Shown here: positions 55,469 through 62,372 of the stretch, piece after piece
Position numbering within the stretch: the stretch's first letter is position 1
How the letters are laid out: each line of letters starts with the position of its first letter
From: Actimicrobium sp. CCC2.4
Lineage (GTDB): Bacteria; Pseudomonadota; Gammaproteobacteria; Burkholderiales; Burkholderiaceae_D
NCBI RefSeq assembly: GCF_034347385.1
Contig: NZ_CP133777.1
Coordinates: forward strand, 248,001 to 312,000
DNA: 64,000 nt
Reading direction: 5' to 3'
Notes under the pieces: model-generated
The model's input: the letters and a program-made list of their open reading frames with translations, nothing else
The model's database searches: none
Told to the model about the DNA's origin: nothing
Made by a program: the position numbers and the translations under genes

Positions 55469-55614
55469 GGCTTGCCCCCTTTGTCGCGGCGGCAGCGTTC
55501 GGAGCAATATTTGACGTCGTCCCAAACGCGCTCCCACTTCTTGCGCCAGGTAAATGGCAAGCCGCAACTAACGCAGATCTTGGTAGGCAGGTCGGATTTT
55601 TTTTGCATTTTCAT
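55465..55614 (-). CDS. DUF2256 zinc-ribbon-like small protein
   Basis: 49 aa: [20 protein letters not shown], then [19 protein letters not shown] and [10 protein letters not shown]. Four cysteines (CVSC and CSERC) probably bind zinc. DUF2256 genes are regularly found beside photolyase/cryptochrome genes; here the stop overlaps the cryptochrome GTG start, a strong sign of co-translation. The long open frame upstream to 56046 crosses the tRNA gene and is not real coding. Confidence 0.85.
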   Translation of the reverse strand: MKMQKKSDLPTKICVSCGLPFTWRKKWERVWDDVKYCSERCRRDKGGKP

Positions 55615-55734
55615 TCGAAGGTGTCCTGGGGGACCGCGCAGACAGACCCGTTTTCTTGATGATTTCCAAGTGGCAACTTTGCCACAATTTGGAGAAAACT
55701 GCAGGAGGAGGCAGCGCAGCAGATCGCCGGGGCC

Positions 55735-55782
55735 GTCCGGTGCTTGTCCGGTGCTTGTCCGGCGCTTGTCCGGCGCTTGTCC
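55735..55782. repeat. Tandem 11-bp direct repeat
   Basis: Four adjoining copies of GTCCGGYGCTT (two with T, two with C) plus a partial fifth, 120 bp upstream of the DUF2256-cryptochrome operon. The unit is near one helical turn. The remaining bases of 55615-55883 show no gene. Confidence 0.85.
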
Positions 55783-55883
55783 TGACCTCGTGACAGCATA
55801 AAAGCACGCTGCGACATCCGTTGCGCCCAACAAAAAAGGGCTACCAGCCGAAGCGTGTAACCCTCTATTGACCTTGATGTTTC

Positions 55884-55959
55884 TGGTGCGGCTGGCTGGA
55901 ATCGGACCAGCGACCCTTGGCTTCGGAGGCCAATACTCTATCCACTGAGCTACAGCCGC
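55884..55959 (-). tRNA. tRNA-Arg (anticodon CCG)
   Basis: The minus strand gives a 76-nt cloverleaf with encoded CCA end. Acceptor GCGGCTG pairs with CAGCCGC; the D-arm has GCTCAGTGGATAGAGT; the anticodon stem TTGGC/GCCAA encloses CTCCGAA, so the anticodon is CCG (reads CGG, arginine); the T-arm has GGTCCGATTCC. Confidence 0.95.
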
Positions 55960-56034
55960 ATACGGGGAACCGTCAAGAGGATCGAAGGATACCGTTTTTC
56001 GCAGCGTCCGTCCATGGATAGGAGCGTTTCTACG

Positions 56035-56063
56035 TTCCAAACGCAAACCAACTCATCTATAAT
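56035..56063 (+). promoter_or_regulatory. Possible sigma-70 promoter for the cytochrome gene
   Basis: A perfect TATAAT (56058-56063) lies 78 bp upstream of the cytochrome ATG, with TTCCAA 17 bp before it as a weak -35 box. Confidence 0.5.
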
Positions 56064-56141
56064 CCACCCCTTTGCGGTGTCTAGCGCTGCACGCCTTGCG
56101 CCAGGCCGTCCACCGGTTTCGAAATTTGCACTGAGGGAAAC

Positions 56142-57014
56142 ATGAGCGATTCACACGACGACCATTCAAGCGGTATCAAAACTCCGAAACAACTGATTGC
56201 CGCCGTAGTGGCCGGTTTTATCGTGCCGATTATTGGAATTGTCCTTCTTGTGCAATATGTTTCCAACGCTGACAAAGTTGGTGACGGTTCCAACGCATTG
56301 ACGCCGCAGGCGATCTCGGCACGGATCAAGCCGGTTGCCGATGAGGGCTTTACCTTCAAGGACGTCAACGCTGTCAAGGTGCTGCAAAGCGGCGAAGCCG
56401 TCTACAACGCTGCTTGTATGGCCTGTCACGCTGCTGGCGTCGCTGGCTCACCCAAAACCGGCGATACCGCTGCCTGGTCCGCCCGGATTGCTCAGGGCTA
56501 CGACACACTGGTATCGCATGCCGTCAATGGTATCCGCGGAATGCCTGCCAAAGGCGGCAACCCGGACCTCGACAATATTGAAGTGGCGCGTGCCGTGGCC
56601 TACATGGCGAACAAGGCTGGCGCTACGTTCAAGGAACCTGAAGCACCAGCGGCATCCGCTGCGCCAGCTGCTGCACCTGCTGCCCCGGCACCCGCTGCCA
56701 TGGCGGCACCTGCTGCAGCACCTGTTGCCGCGGCAGCCGCGGCAGAACCGGCAAAGCTGTCCGCCGATGCCGGCAAGAAGCTCTACGACAGCGCGTGCAT
56801 GGCTTGCCACACAGCAGGCATCGCTGGCGCACCAAAATTCGGTGACAAGCTAGCCTGGGCTGAGCGTATCAAGCAGGGTCCGGCGGTCTTGCATGAACAT
56901 GCGATCAAGGGCTACCAGGGTAAAGCCGGTGTCATGCCTGCCAAGGGCGGTTCTACAGCCAGCGATGACGAAGTCAAGGCGGCAGTGGATTACATGATTG
57001 CCGCAGCTAAATAA
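56142..57014 (+). CDS. Membrane-anchored di-haem cytochrome c5-type protein
   Basis: 290 aa. An N-terminal uncleaved membrane segment (AAVVAGFIVPIIGIVLLVQYV, residues 20-40) anchors two similar cytochrome domains, each with haem-binding CMACH: near residue 92 (YNAACMACHAAGVAGSPKTG) and near residue 224 (YDSACMACHTAGIAGAPKFG). The axial Met ligands lie in GMPAKGGN and VMPAKGGS. An about 45-residue Ala/Pro linker joins them, allowing the domains to move. It probably shuttles electrons to a terminal oxidase in the periplasm. A strong terminator follows. Confidence 0.92.
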   Translation: MSDSHDDHSSGIKTPKQLIAAVVAGFIVPIIGIVLLVQYVSNADKVGDGSNALTPQAISARIKPVADEGFTFKDVNAVKVLQSGEAVYNAACMACHAAGVAGSPKTGDTAAWSARIAQGYDTLVSHAVNGIRGMPAKGGNPDLDNIEVARAVAYMANKAGATFKEPEAPAASAAPAAAPAAPAPAAMAAPAAAPVAAAAAAEPAKLSADAGKKLYDSACMACHTAGIAGAPKFGDKLAWAERIKQGPAVLHEHAIKGYQGKAGVMPAKGGSTASDDEVKAAVDYMIAAAK

Positions 57015-57033
57015 GCGATCTCGCGATAAAAAA

Positions 57034-57059
57034 AGCCGACGTCATGTCGGCTTTTTTTT
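57034..57059 (+). terminator. Rho-independent terminator after the cytochrome gene
   Basis: AGCCGAC-GTCAT-GTCGGCT (57034-57052) followed by a run of T, 19 bp after the stop. The A run on the other side makes it usable from the minus-strand operon too. Confidence 0.93.
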
Positions 57060-57073
57060 GTTTGCTACGGGCA

Positions 57074-57460
57074 TTACACGCTCTCGTCCTTCGCCGCACG
57101 CCCGTCGCGCCGAAACAGAAAATACGCCCCTGCACCCACGGCACCCACCACCGCTGTTGTGCGCAACAGGGGCCGCAGCAAACGCGCTTTCAGTGCGAAC
57201 GATACGCCGCTCACGACGATGGGAACCAGGGTTTGCAGGTTCGCTCCCTTGACGCGCAGCAGGCTCCCCAGCGCCGAGTAAGCCGTACCCGTCAACTGGC
57301 TGATGATGCTGCGCGCCAGCGTGTCGGTCTGGAGGTTGTTGCCAACCAGCTCGATCGAACTGCGCATGCCAACCCGAAAGTTGGCCCCCTCGCGGATCAG
57401 TTTTTCCTTGCGCCGGGCCAGCGTGAGTACGGCGGCAGAAGTAGGCGATTCATCGTTCAT
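57074..57460 (-). CDS. YqjK-like hypothetical protein
   Basis: 128 aa, third gene of the yqjD-yqjE-yqjK-type operon. N-terminal helical basic region (TLARRKEKLIREGANFRVGM) and a C-terminal hydrophobic segment (TTAVVGAVGAGAYFLFRR). GGAGCCCGG before the ATG. It lies 14 bp after the YqjE-like gene. Assignment to YqjK is by position and size rather than clear similarity. Confidence 0.6.
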   Translation of the reverse strand: MNDESPTSAAVLTLARRKEKLIREGANFRVGMRSSIELVGNNLQTDTLARSIISQLTGTAYSALGSLLRVKGANLQTLVPIVVSGVSFALKARLLRPLLRTTAVVGAVGAGAYFLFRRDGRAAKDESV

Positions 57461-57474
57461 CCGGGCTCCAATAG

Positions 57475-57867
57475 TTACAGCAATGCATCGCGGTCATTGC
57501 GCAGCTCGGCCAGCGTGGCGGGCATCGACAGCCTGCCTTGCTTGAGCATGGATCGCAGATACAGCAGGATGCCGACGGCGATGGCAGTGAAGCCGGCGGC
57601 AACGATCAACAGGATTTTCCACCCCAGCGCGTCCCAGCTCAGAAAAACCAGCAAGCCGGTCCAGAACGCCAGCGCGAAGCAAGCTGCGACGACACCCGCA
57701 GCAGCGACCAGAATCAGCTTGAACAGGTTTGCCCGCACTTCGGCCATTTCGATCGAGGCCAGCTCGATCCGGTTGACCAGCAGCGCGAAAAAATTCCGTG
57801 CCATGCCCGCCAGGCCGATCATCAGGCCGGAAGTCGGAGCGCTGGTGCCGGAAGATTTATTGTCCAT
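57475..57867 (-). CDS. YqjE-like / Holin-X (DUF1469) membrane protein
   Basis: 130 aa with two membrane segments (LFKLILVAAAGVVAACFALA; WKILLIVAAGFTAIAVGILL) after an amphipathic helix (NFFALLVNRIELASIEMAEV), the plan of the actinobacterial Holin-X/YqjE family. Such proteins sit in operon with DUF883 ribosome-associated membrane proteins. ATG 57867; the frame runs on upstream across the previous gene. Confidence 0.78.
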   Translation of the reverse strand: MDNKSSGTSAPTSGLMIGLAGMARNFFALLVNRIELASIEMAEVRANLFKLILVAAAGVVAACFALAFWTGLLVFLSWDALGWKILLIVAAGFTAIAVGILLYLRSMLKQGRLSMPATLAELRNDRDALL

Positions 57868-57884
57868 GTGGTGCAAAGAACGGC

Positions 57885-58187
57885 TTACTTGCGTGCAATG
57901 AGCAAGCCAACCAGCAAACCGACCGTTGCAGACACGGCGACAGCGCGCCATGGGTTGTCGTGTACGTATTCGTCGGCGCTCGTGGCGATCTCCTTGCCGG
58001 TCTCGACAGCGGCAGCCTGGACATCGTGTGCCCTGGTCGCAGCGGCTTCCAGCAATTCCATACCTCTGCCGCGCAGTTCGTCGGCTTTGACACCGGTTGC
58101 CGAGGTGGCTTCGCGGAACAGGTCCTGGGCATCCCGGACCAGGGTTTTCATATCGGTGCGGCCAGTCTTGAGGTGCGAGGTCAGCAT
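57885..58187 (-). CDS. DUF883 (ElaB/YqjD-like) membrane protein
   Basis: 100 aa. An amphipathic helical N-terminus (TLVRDAQDLFREATSATGVK) and a C-terminal anchor with the family motif DEYVHDNPWRAVAVSATVGL followed by LVGLLIARK. ElaB/YqjD bind stationary-phase ribosomes to the inner membrane in E. coli. AAGGAG precedes the ATG. First of the three-gene operon. Confidence 0.85.
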   Translation of the reverse strand: MLTSHLKTGRTDMKTLVRDAQDLFREATSATGVKADELRGRGMELLEAAATRAHDVQAAAVETGKEIATSADEYVHDNPWRAVAVSATVGLLVGLLIARK

Positions 58188-58353
58188 GGTAAAACTCCTT
58201 GTAGGTAAAAATGGCTTGTCTGTAGGGCATACAGACTGCGGCAGTGCGTACCATAACCCGAAACAGCCGGCGAAACAGTACGCTAACTCACTTAGTTAAC
58301 TCGTGCCGTCGATGATGGACGAGGTCCGTTGTACCGGTTTGAGCACGGACAAA

Positions 58354-59787
58354 TCACATCCCCGGCGTGCAATCGGCACAATGCTCGATATCGGCGACGT
58401 CCTGGTCGAGCTGGTCCTGCAAGCGGCGCAGCGCCGTGCGAATCCCTTCCTCGATCACGGGATGGTAGAACGGCATATCCAGCATCTGTGTCACCGTCAT
58501 CCGGCTCTGACAGGCCCAGGCCAGCAGATGCGACAGATGTTCGGCACGCGGCCCGACCATCTCGGCACCCAGCAAACGGCCGCTACCGCGTTCGGCATAC
58601 AGCCGCAGCAGTCCGCGGTTCTGTCGCATCACGCGACTGCGCCCCTGATCAGCAAACGCCACGCTGCCGACCGCATATTTTTGCGCAACGAGATCGCTGT
58701 AGCGTTGCCCGACCAGCGCAATTTGCGGATCACAAAACACGACGCCCAGCGGTGTCCGGCGCAGGCCGGCTGCCACGTCGGGAAATGCACCGGCGTTGCT
58801 ACCGGCAATGCGTCCCTGATCGACCGCTTCATGCAGTAGCGGCAACTCGGCATCGACGTCGCCGGCAATAAAAATCGTGCTACTACCGCATTGCATCGTG
58901 GTGCGATCAAACAGCGGCACGCCGTGCGCGTCGAGCGTCAGGCCGGAGCGATCGAGCTGCAGGTCGGCCAGATTCGGCGCACGCCCCGCCGCCGCCAGCA
59001 CCAGCGAAAAATGCTCGCTACGTACGACGCCATCCTTGCCTGCCGATTGCACCAGCACGCCGTCGTTATCGCGCTGCGCATCGAAACGCTGATTTCCCAG
59101 CCGCATATCGAGTTCACCGCCGAGACAATCCAGTGCACTGCCAAGCACTTCAGGATCACTCAAGGGGCCGATGTGCTCGCCGCGTCCGAACAGCGCTACC
59201 CGCACGCCGAGCCGATGCAGCGCTTGTCCCAGTTCGAGGCCGACCACGCCGGCACCCAGTACGGCGACCGATGCGGGCAGGCTGGTCCAGTCAAATAATT
59301 GTTCGTTGTCGATCAGACGATCACCCAGGCCCAGCAATTCGGCCGGCCTGCGCGGACTTGACCCGGTCGCGATCACGATACGCGCGGCATTGACGATGGT
59401 GTGCGCGTCGACCTGCAACTGTTGCGGACCCAGAAAACGCGCGCTGCCGACCAGACGATCGATCGGGTCGATGTGCTCGACCCCGTCCACCACGAAACCG
59501 ACAAAGCGATCGCGCTCGGTGCGTACCCGCGCCATGACCGCCGTGCCGTCAATGCGTACCGGTCCGGCATGGACGCCGAAACCCGCCGCGTCAGCAGCGT
59601 GGTAAGCCGCATCGGCAGCGGCGATCAGCAATTTGCTGGGCATGCAGCCCACCCGGGCGCAGGTCGTGCCGTACGGACCACGTTCGATCAGCAGTACCTT
59701 GACTCCATGGGATTTAGCCGCACGGTAAGCAGTCAGGCCGGCGCTGCCGGCACCGATGACCGCGACATCGACATCGATGATATTCAT
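58354..59787 (-). CDS. Pyridine nucleotide-disulfide oxidoreductase (dihydrolipoyl dehydrogenase-like)
   Basis: 477 aa flavoprotein. FAD-binding VDVAVIGAGSAGLTAYRAAK near residue 5; redox pair Cys-x4-Cys in YGTTCARVGCMPSKLLIAA near residue 40; NAD-binding SVAVLGAGVVGLELGQAL near 170; FIAGDVDAELPLLHEAVDQG near 310; C-terminal FYHPVIEEGIRTAL with the catalytic His-Glu. The usual TCLNVGCIPSK is changed to TCARVGCMPSK. It is not beside 2-oxoacid dehydrogenase genes, so its substrate may be another disulfide. The start MNIIDVDVAV at 59787 overlaps the upstream gene (ATGA). Confidence 0.85.
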   Translation of the reverse strand: MNIIDVDVAVIGAGSAGLTAYRAAKSHGVKVLLIERGPYGTTCARVGCMPSKLLIAAADAAYHAADAAGFGVHAGPVRIDGTAVMARVRTERDRFVGFVVDGVEHIDPIDRLVGSARFLGPQQLQVDAHTIVNAARIVIATGSSPRRPAELLGLGDRLIDNEQLFDWTSLPASVAVLGAGVVGLELGQALHRLGVRVALFGRGEHIGPLSDPEVLGSALDCLGGELDMRLGNQRFDAQRDNDGVLVQSAGKDGVVRSEHFSLVLAAAGRAPNLADLQLDRSGLTLDAHGVPLFDRTTMQCGSSTIFIAGDVDAELPLLHEAVDQGRIAGSNAGAFPDVAAGLRRTPLGVVFCDPQIALVGQRYSDLVAQKYAVGSVAFADQGRSRVMRQNRGLLRLYAERGSGRLLGAEMVGPRAEHLSHLLAWACQSRMTVTQMLDMPFYHPVIEEGIRTALRRLQDQLDQDVADIEHCADCTPGM

Positions 59788-60335
59788 GCTGCGCTCCCCT
59801 GTTCCGGTTCGCGCAGCTCGGCAAACGAGGCAATGCTGCCGATGTGGACCACGATCGGATTGAGGGACAGTGCCGGTTGCATCGGACGCCAGGCAAACAG
59901 CCATTCTTTTTGTCCCGCCAGATGGCGTCCCCGGGTGAACGCCGTACCCAAAGCACTGGGCGCACCGTAGGCCACGGCCGCATCAATCCCGGCCCACTGC
60001 GGCAAGGCCTTGTGTACCGCGCGGTGCAGGCGTTCGCCAAATTCTTCGGTGTTACGGATAACGACGCAGCACAATCCTGCGGTGTCCTGGCGCTTCAACT
60101 GTTCGCTCAGGGCAGTTGACAGGCTCAGGGTCAGGAAGCCGGCTGTTGCCATGGTTCTTGCCGTACCGAAGGGCAGGATCTGGCTGGCGGGCGAGACGCC
60201 GGGGGCGGGATCGGCCTGGCCGCTGGCGCGCAAACGAAATTCACCGGCTTGCAGGGCACGCTCGGCGGTCTGCCGGTCCGCATAAAAATACAGCGTGGCC
60301 GGACGATTTTTTTCAACACGAGGGGAGGCGGACAT
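59784..60335 (-). CDS. Hypothetical protein coupled to the disulfide reductase
   Basis: 183 aa, soluble, no signal. Segments RPATLYFYADRQTAERALQA, FGTARTMATAGFLTLSLSTA and RHLAGQKEWLFAWRPMQPAL are conserved-looking but I do not recognise the family. ATG 60335 has CAAGGAG 6-7 bases upstream. Its stop overlaps the flavoprotein start, so the two probably share a function, perhaps as reductase and substrate or delivery protein. Confidence 0.65.
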   Translation of the reverse strand: MSASPRVEKNRPATLYFYADRQTAERALQAGEFRLRASGQADPAPGVSPASQILPFGTARTMATAGFLTLSLSTALSEQLKRQDTAGLCCVVIRNTEEFGERLHRAVHKALPQWAGIDAAVAYGAPSALGTAFTRGRHLAGQKEWLFAWRPMQPALSLNPIVVHIGSIASFAELREPEQGSAA

Positions 60336-60457
60336 GGTGCTCCTTGATCTGGTTCATTTGGCGAACGGCCCTCCTGGAGGCCACCCGCTACGCAAAATCG
60401 GATTCTACCGTCTTGCGCGCGAAAGCTTACAAGCGCTGGCGCACGCTCCGGCACCCG

Positions 60458-60925
60458 CTACTCGGCCATTTGTGGCGCGGCAATGCTGCGCAACTGGAAA
60501 CGCCCGTCGGTATTGAATAACCAGGTCTCCGATAATTCGAGCCGGCCATGCTTGAGCAAGGAGCCCGCCGGACGCGGAAACGGCGCACTGCTGCGCAAGC
60601 TGGCCAGTGCGGTTGCCTCGGTCGTACTGTCATGGTTGCTGCGGATGATATCGCTACGAAGCAGCTTGCCGCCGGCATCGACCGAAAACTTGACCACCAC
60701 TACCGAGCGCAGGTGCGCCTGGGGCTGGCCGCCGTACACCAGACTCGCATTGGCGTTGGAGATACGCTGCGCCAGCGCTTCCTTGTAGCCCTCCAGCGTA
60801 GTGACTGTCACCGGCACGGCTGGCTGGCCTAGCGTGTCGCTACGGGGTGCCGGACTCCGGCCGGGAGTGCAGGCAGCGAGTACGGCACTCAGGGTAGCCA
60901 GCAACATCGCAAATCGTTTTTTCAT
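60458..60925 (-). CDS. TonB-C-domain lipoprotein
   Basis: 155 aa. Signal peptide with lipobox LAAC (residue 19). Residues 50-155 resemble the TonB C-terminal fold used in energy-transducer families ([37 protein letters not shown]). It lacks the TonB membrane helix and Pro-rich spacer, so the domain probably works as a periplasmic binding module. Upstream codons to 61087 are not needed. Confidence 0.65.
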   Translation of the reverse strand: MKKRFAMLLATLSAVLAACTPGRSPAPRSDTLGQPAVPVTVTTLEGYKEALAQRISNANASLVYGGQPQAHLRSVVVVKFSVDAGGKLLRSDIIRSNHDSTTEATALASLRSSAPFPRPAGSLLKHGRLELSETWLFNTDGRFQLRSIAAPQMAE

Positions 60926-61171
60926 GATGGGGATCCCGGGAAAAATTATCAGCGCCATCGTGCCATGCGGGTTGCAAAAGAAGACGGCATGCATCCTGAC
61001 GCTGGTGCGGACTTTGCGCGGGCCCGGTTCCGGCAGGCCTCCGTCCGCTTTTACGCAACACGACTGCCCGGCCCACGTCGCGGCCATTATCGCCCGACTG
61101 CCGCAGCACGGCGAGCAGGAACACTATTGTCTGCTATGGTTACCCCTCCGACGCCACCGGGTACGCCTGCC

Positions 61172-61735
61172 ATGACCAACGCTGCCCTGTGTTCCCTGCT
61201 GATCGCCACCATGACCATGCTGGCGCTGCCGGCAAGGGCAGCCGCCTCGATCGACATTGCCGTCACCCGTAACCACGCCTCGAAGCAGGCCTACTTCGAC
61301 ATCCGGGCCAGTGGCTTTGCGCACACCACGCCGGAACACGTCTGGCAGGTCCTGACCGATTACGAACGCCAGCCCGATTTTGTGCCGAACCTGCTGCGGG
61401 CGCGCATCCTGTCGCGCAACGGTCCGGAGGTGCTGCTGGAGCAGGACGGGCGCAGCGGATTTTTCATTTTCCAGCGGGCGATCCATCTGCAGGTGCTGAT
61501 TACCGAGAAATCACCCACGTCGATCGACGTTGCACTGGTCTCCGGCGACATGACGCGCTACAGTGCGCGCTGGTTGGTGAGCCCGGTCGAACAAGCTGGC
61601 GTCAGTGGTACCCGCATCGATTACATCGGGGCGATCGAACCGAATTTTTTTGTCCCGCCGCTGATCGGCAACGCCATCGTGCAAACCGATATCCGCAAGA
61701 TGCTCGAAGCCGTCATCAGCGAACTTGAAAAATAA
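61172..61735 (+). CDS. Periplasmic SRPBCC (START-like) protein 1
   Basis: 187 aa with a signal peptide ending LPARA-AASIDI. Lipid-binding SRPBCC fold: helix DFAHTTPEHVWQVLTDYERQ-like pattern (HVWQVLTDYERQPDFVPNLL), the strand pairs, then a C-terminal helix with FVPPLIGNAIVQTDIRKMLE. An alternative ATG at 61136 is possible. It is a paralogue of the next gene, 32 bp downstream; both keep WxVLTDxxxxxxF and FVPPLxGxAxI. Likely binds a hydrophobic ligand in the periplasm. Confidence 0.75.
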   Translation: MTNAALCSLLIATMTMLALPARAAASIDIAVTRNHASKQAYFDIRASGFAHTTPEHVWQVLTDYERQPDFVPNLLRARILSRNGPEVLLEQDGRSGFFIFQRAIHLQVLITEKSPTSIDVALVSGDMTRYSARWLVSPVEQAGVSGTRIDYIGAIEPNFFVPPLIGNAIVQTDIRKMLEAVISELEK

Positions 61736-61767
61736 TGCGGTACCTAAAAACCGCAGAAGGACATCCG

Positions 61768-62337
61768 ATGAAATCCTCTTGCGTCGTACTCTCTGTGCTG
61801 TTGCTCACGCTGACCGGCAGCGCCGTTGCCGCCATCGATGACGACGAGCCGCCTATTCAGGTCCAGGTAAAAAAATCCGGTGCGCTCATCATCGTCGACG
61901 CCGATTTCAGCGTCTCGGTGACGCCGCGCCTGGCGTGGGAAGTGCTGACCGATTTTGATCACATGGCGCGCTTCATTTCGAACGTGAAGTACAGCGCGGT
62001 GACGTCCCGCCAACAGGGCAAATGGCAGGTGGCACAAAAAGGCGTCGCAGCACATGGACCGCTGAGCTTCAGCTTCGATTCTGTCCGCGAGGTCACGCTA
62101 ACGCCGTTCGAACTGATCACGACGCACCTGGTGACCGGCAACCTGAAGCAACTCGACGGCACCACCCGCCTGCGCAGCGAGGGGAACGGAACACGTGTTG
62201 TCTATCACGCCGAGTCCATTCCGGACACCTTCGTGCCGCCACTGGTCGGCACCGCATTCATTGCCAGCGAATCACGCCATCAATTCGAAGAAATGCGCAT
62301 TGAAATGCTCAAGCGCAAGACCGCTGTCGCGCCCTGA
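61768..62337 (+). CDS. Periplasmic SRPBCC (START-like) protein 2
   Basis: 189 aa. Signal peptide (MKSSCVVLSVLLLTLTGSAVA) then SVTPRLAWEVLTDFDHMARF and DTFVPPLVGTAFIASESRHQ. AGAAGG is 7 bases before ATG 61768. Paralogue of the preceding gene. An AsmA-like gene follows 35 bp later, so this block may serve envelope lipids. Confidence 0.75.
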   Translation: MKSSCVVLSVLLLTLTGSAVAAIDDDEPPIQVQVKKSGALIIVDADFSVSVTPRLAWEVLTDFDHMARFISNVKYSAVTSRQQGKWQVAQKGVAAHGPLSFSFDSVREVTLTPFELITTHLVTGNLKQLDGTTRLRSEGNGTRVVYHAESIPDTFVPPLVGTAFIASESRHQFEEMRIEMLKRKTAVAP

Positions 62338-62372
62338 CCCATCCAGCGGCGCCAACCCTCCAGGAATTTTGC

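Noticed and set aside
55735-55782. Short regular repeats considered as a CRISPR array
   Set aside because: Repeats adjoin without spacers and are only 11 bp; no cas genes are present.
55884-55959. tRNA-Arg as an integration site of a genomic island
   Set aside because: No integrase, no direct repeat of the tRNA 3' end, and the neighbours are ordinary chromosomal genes.
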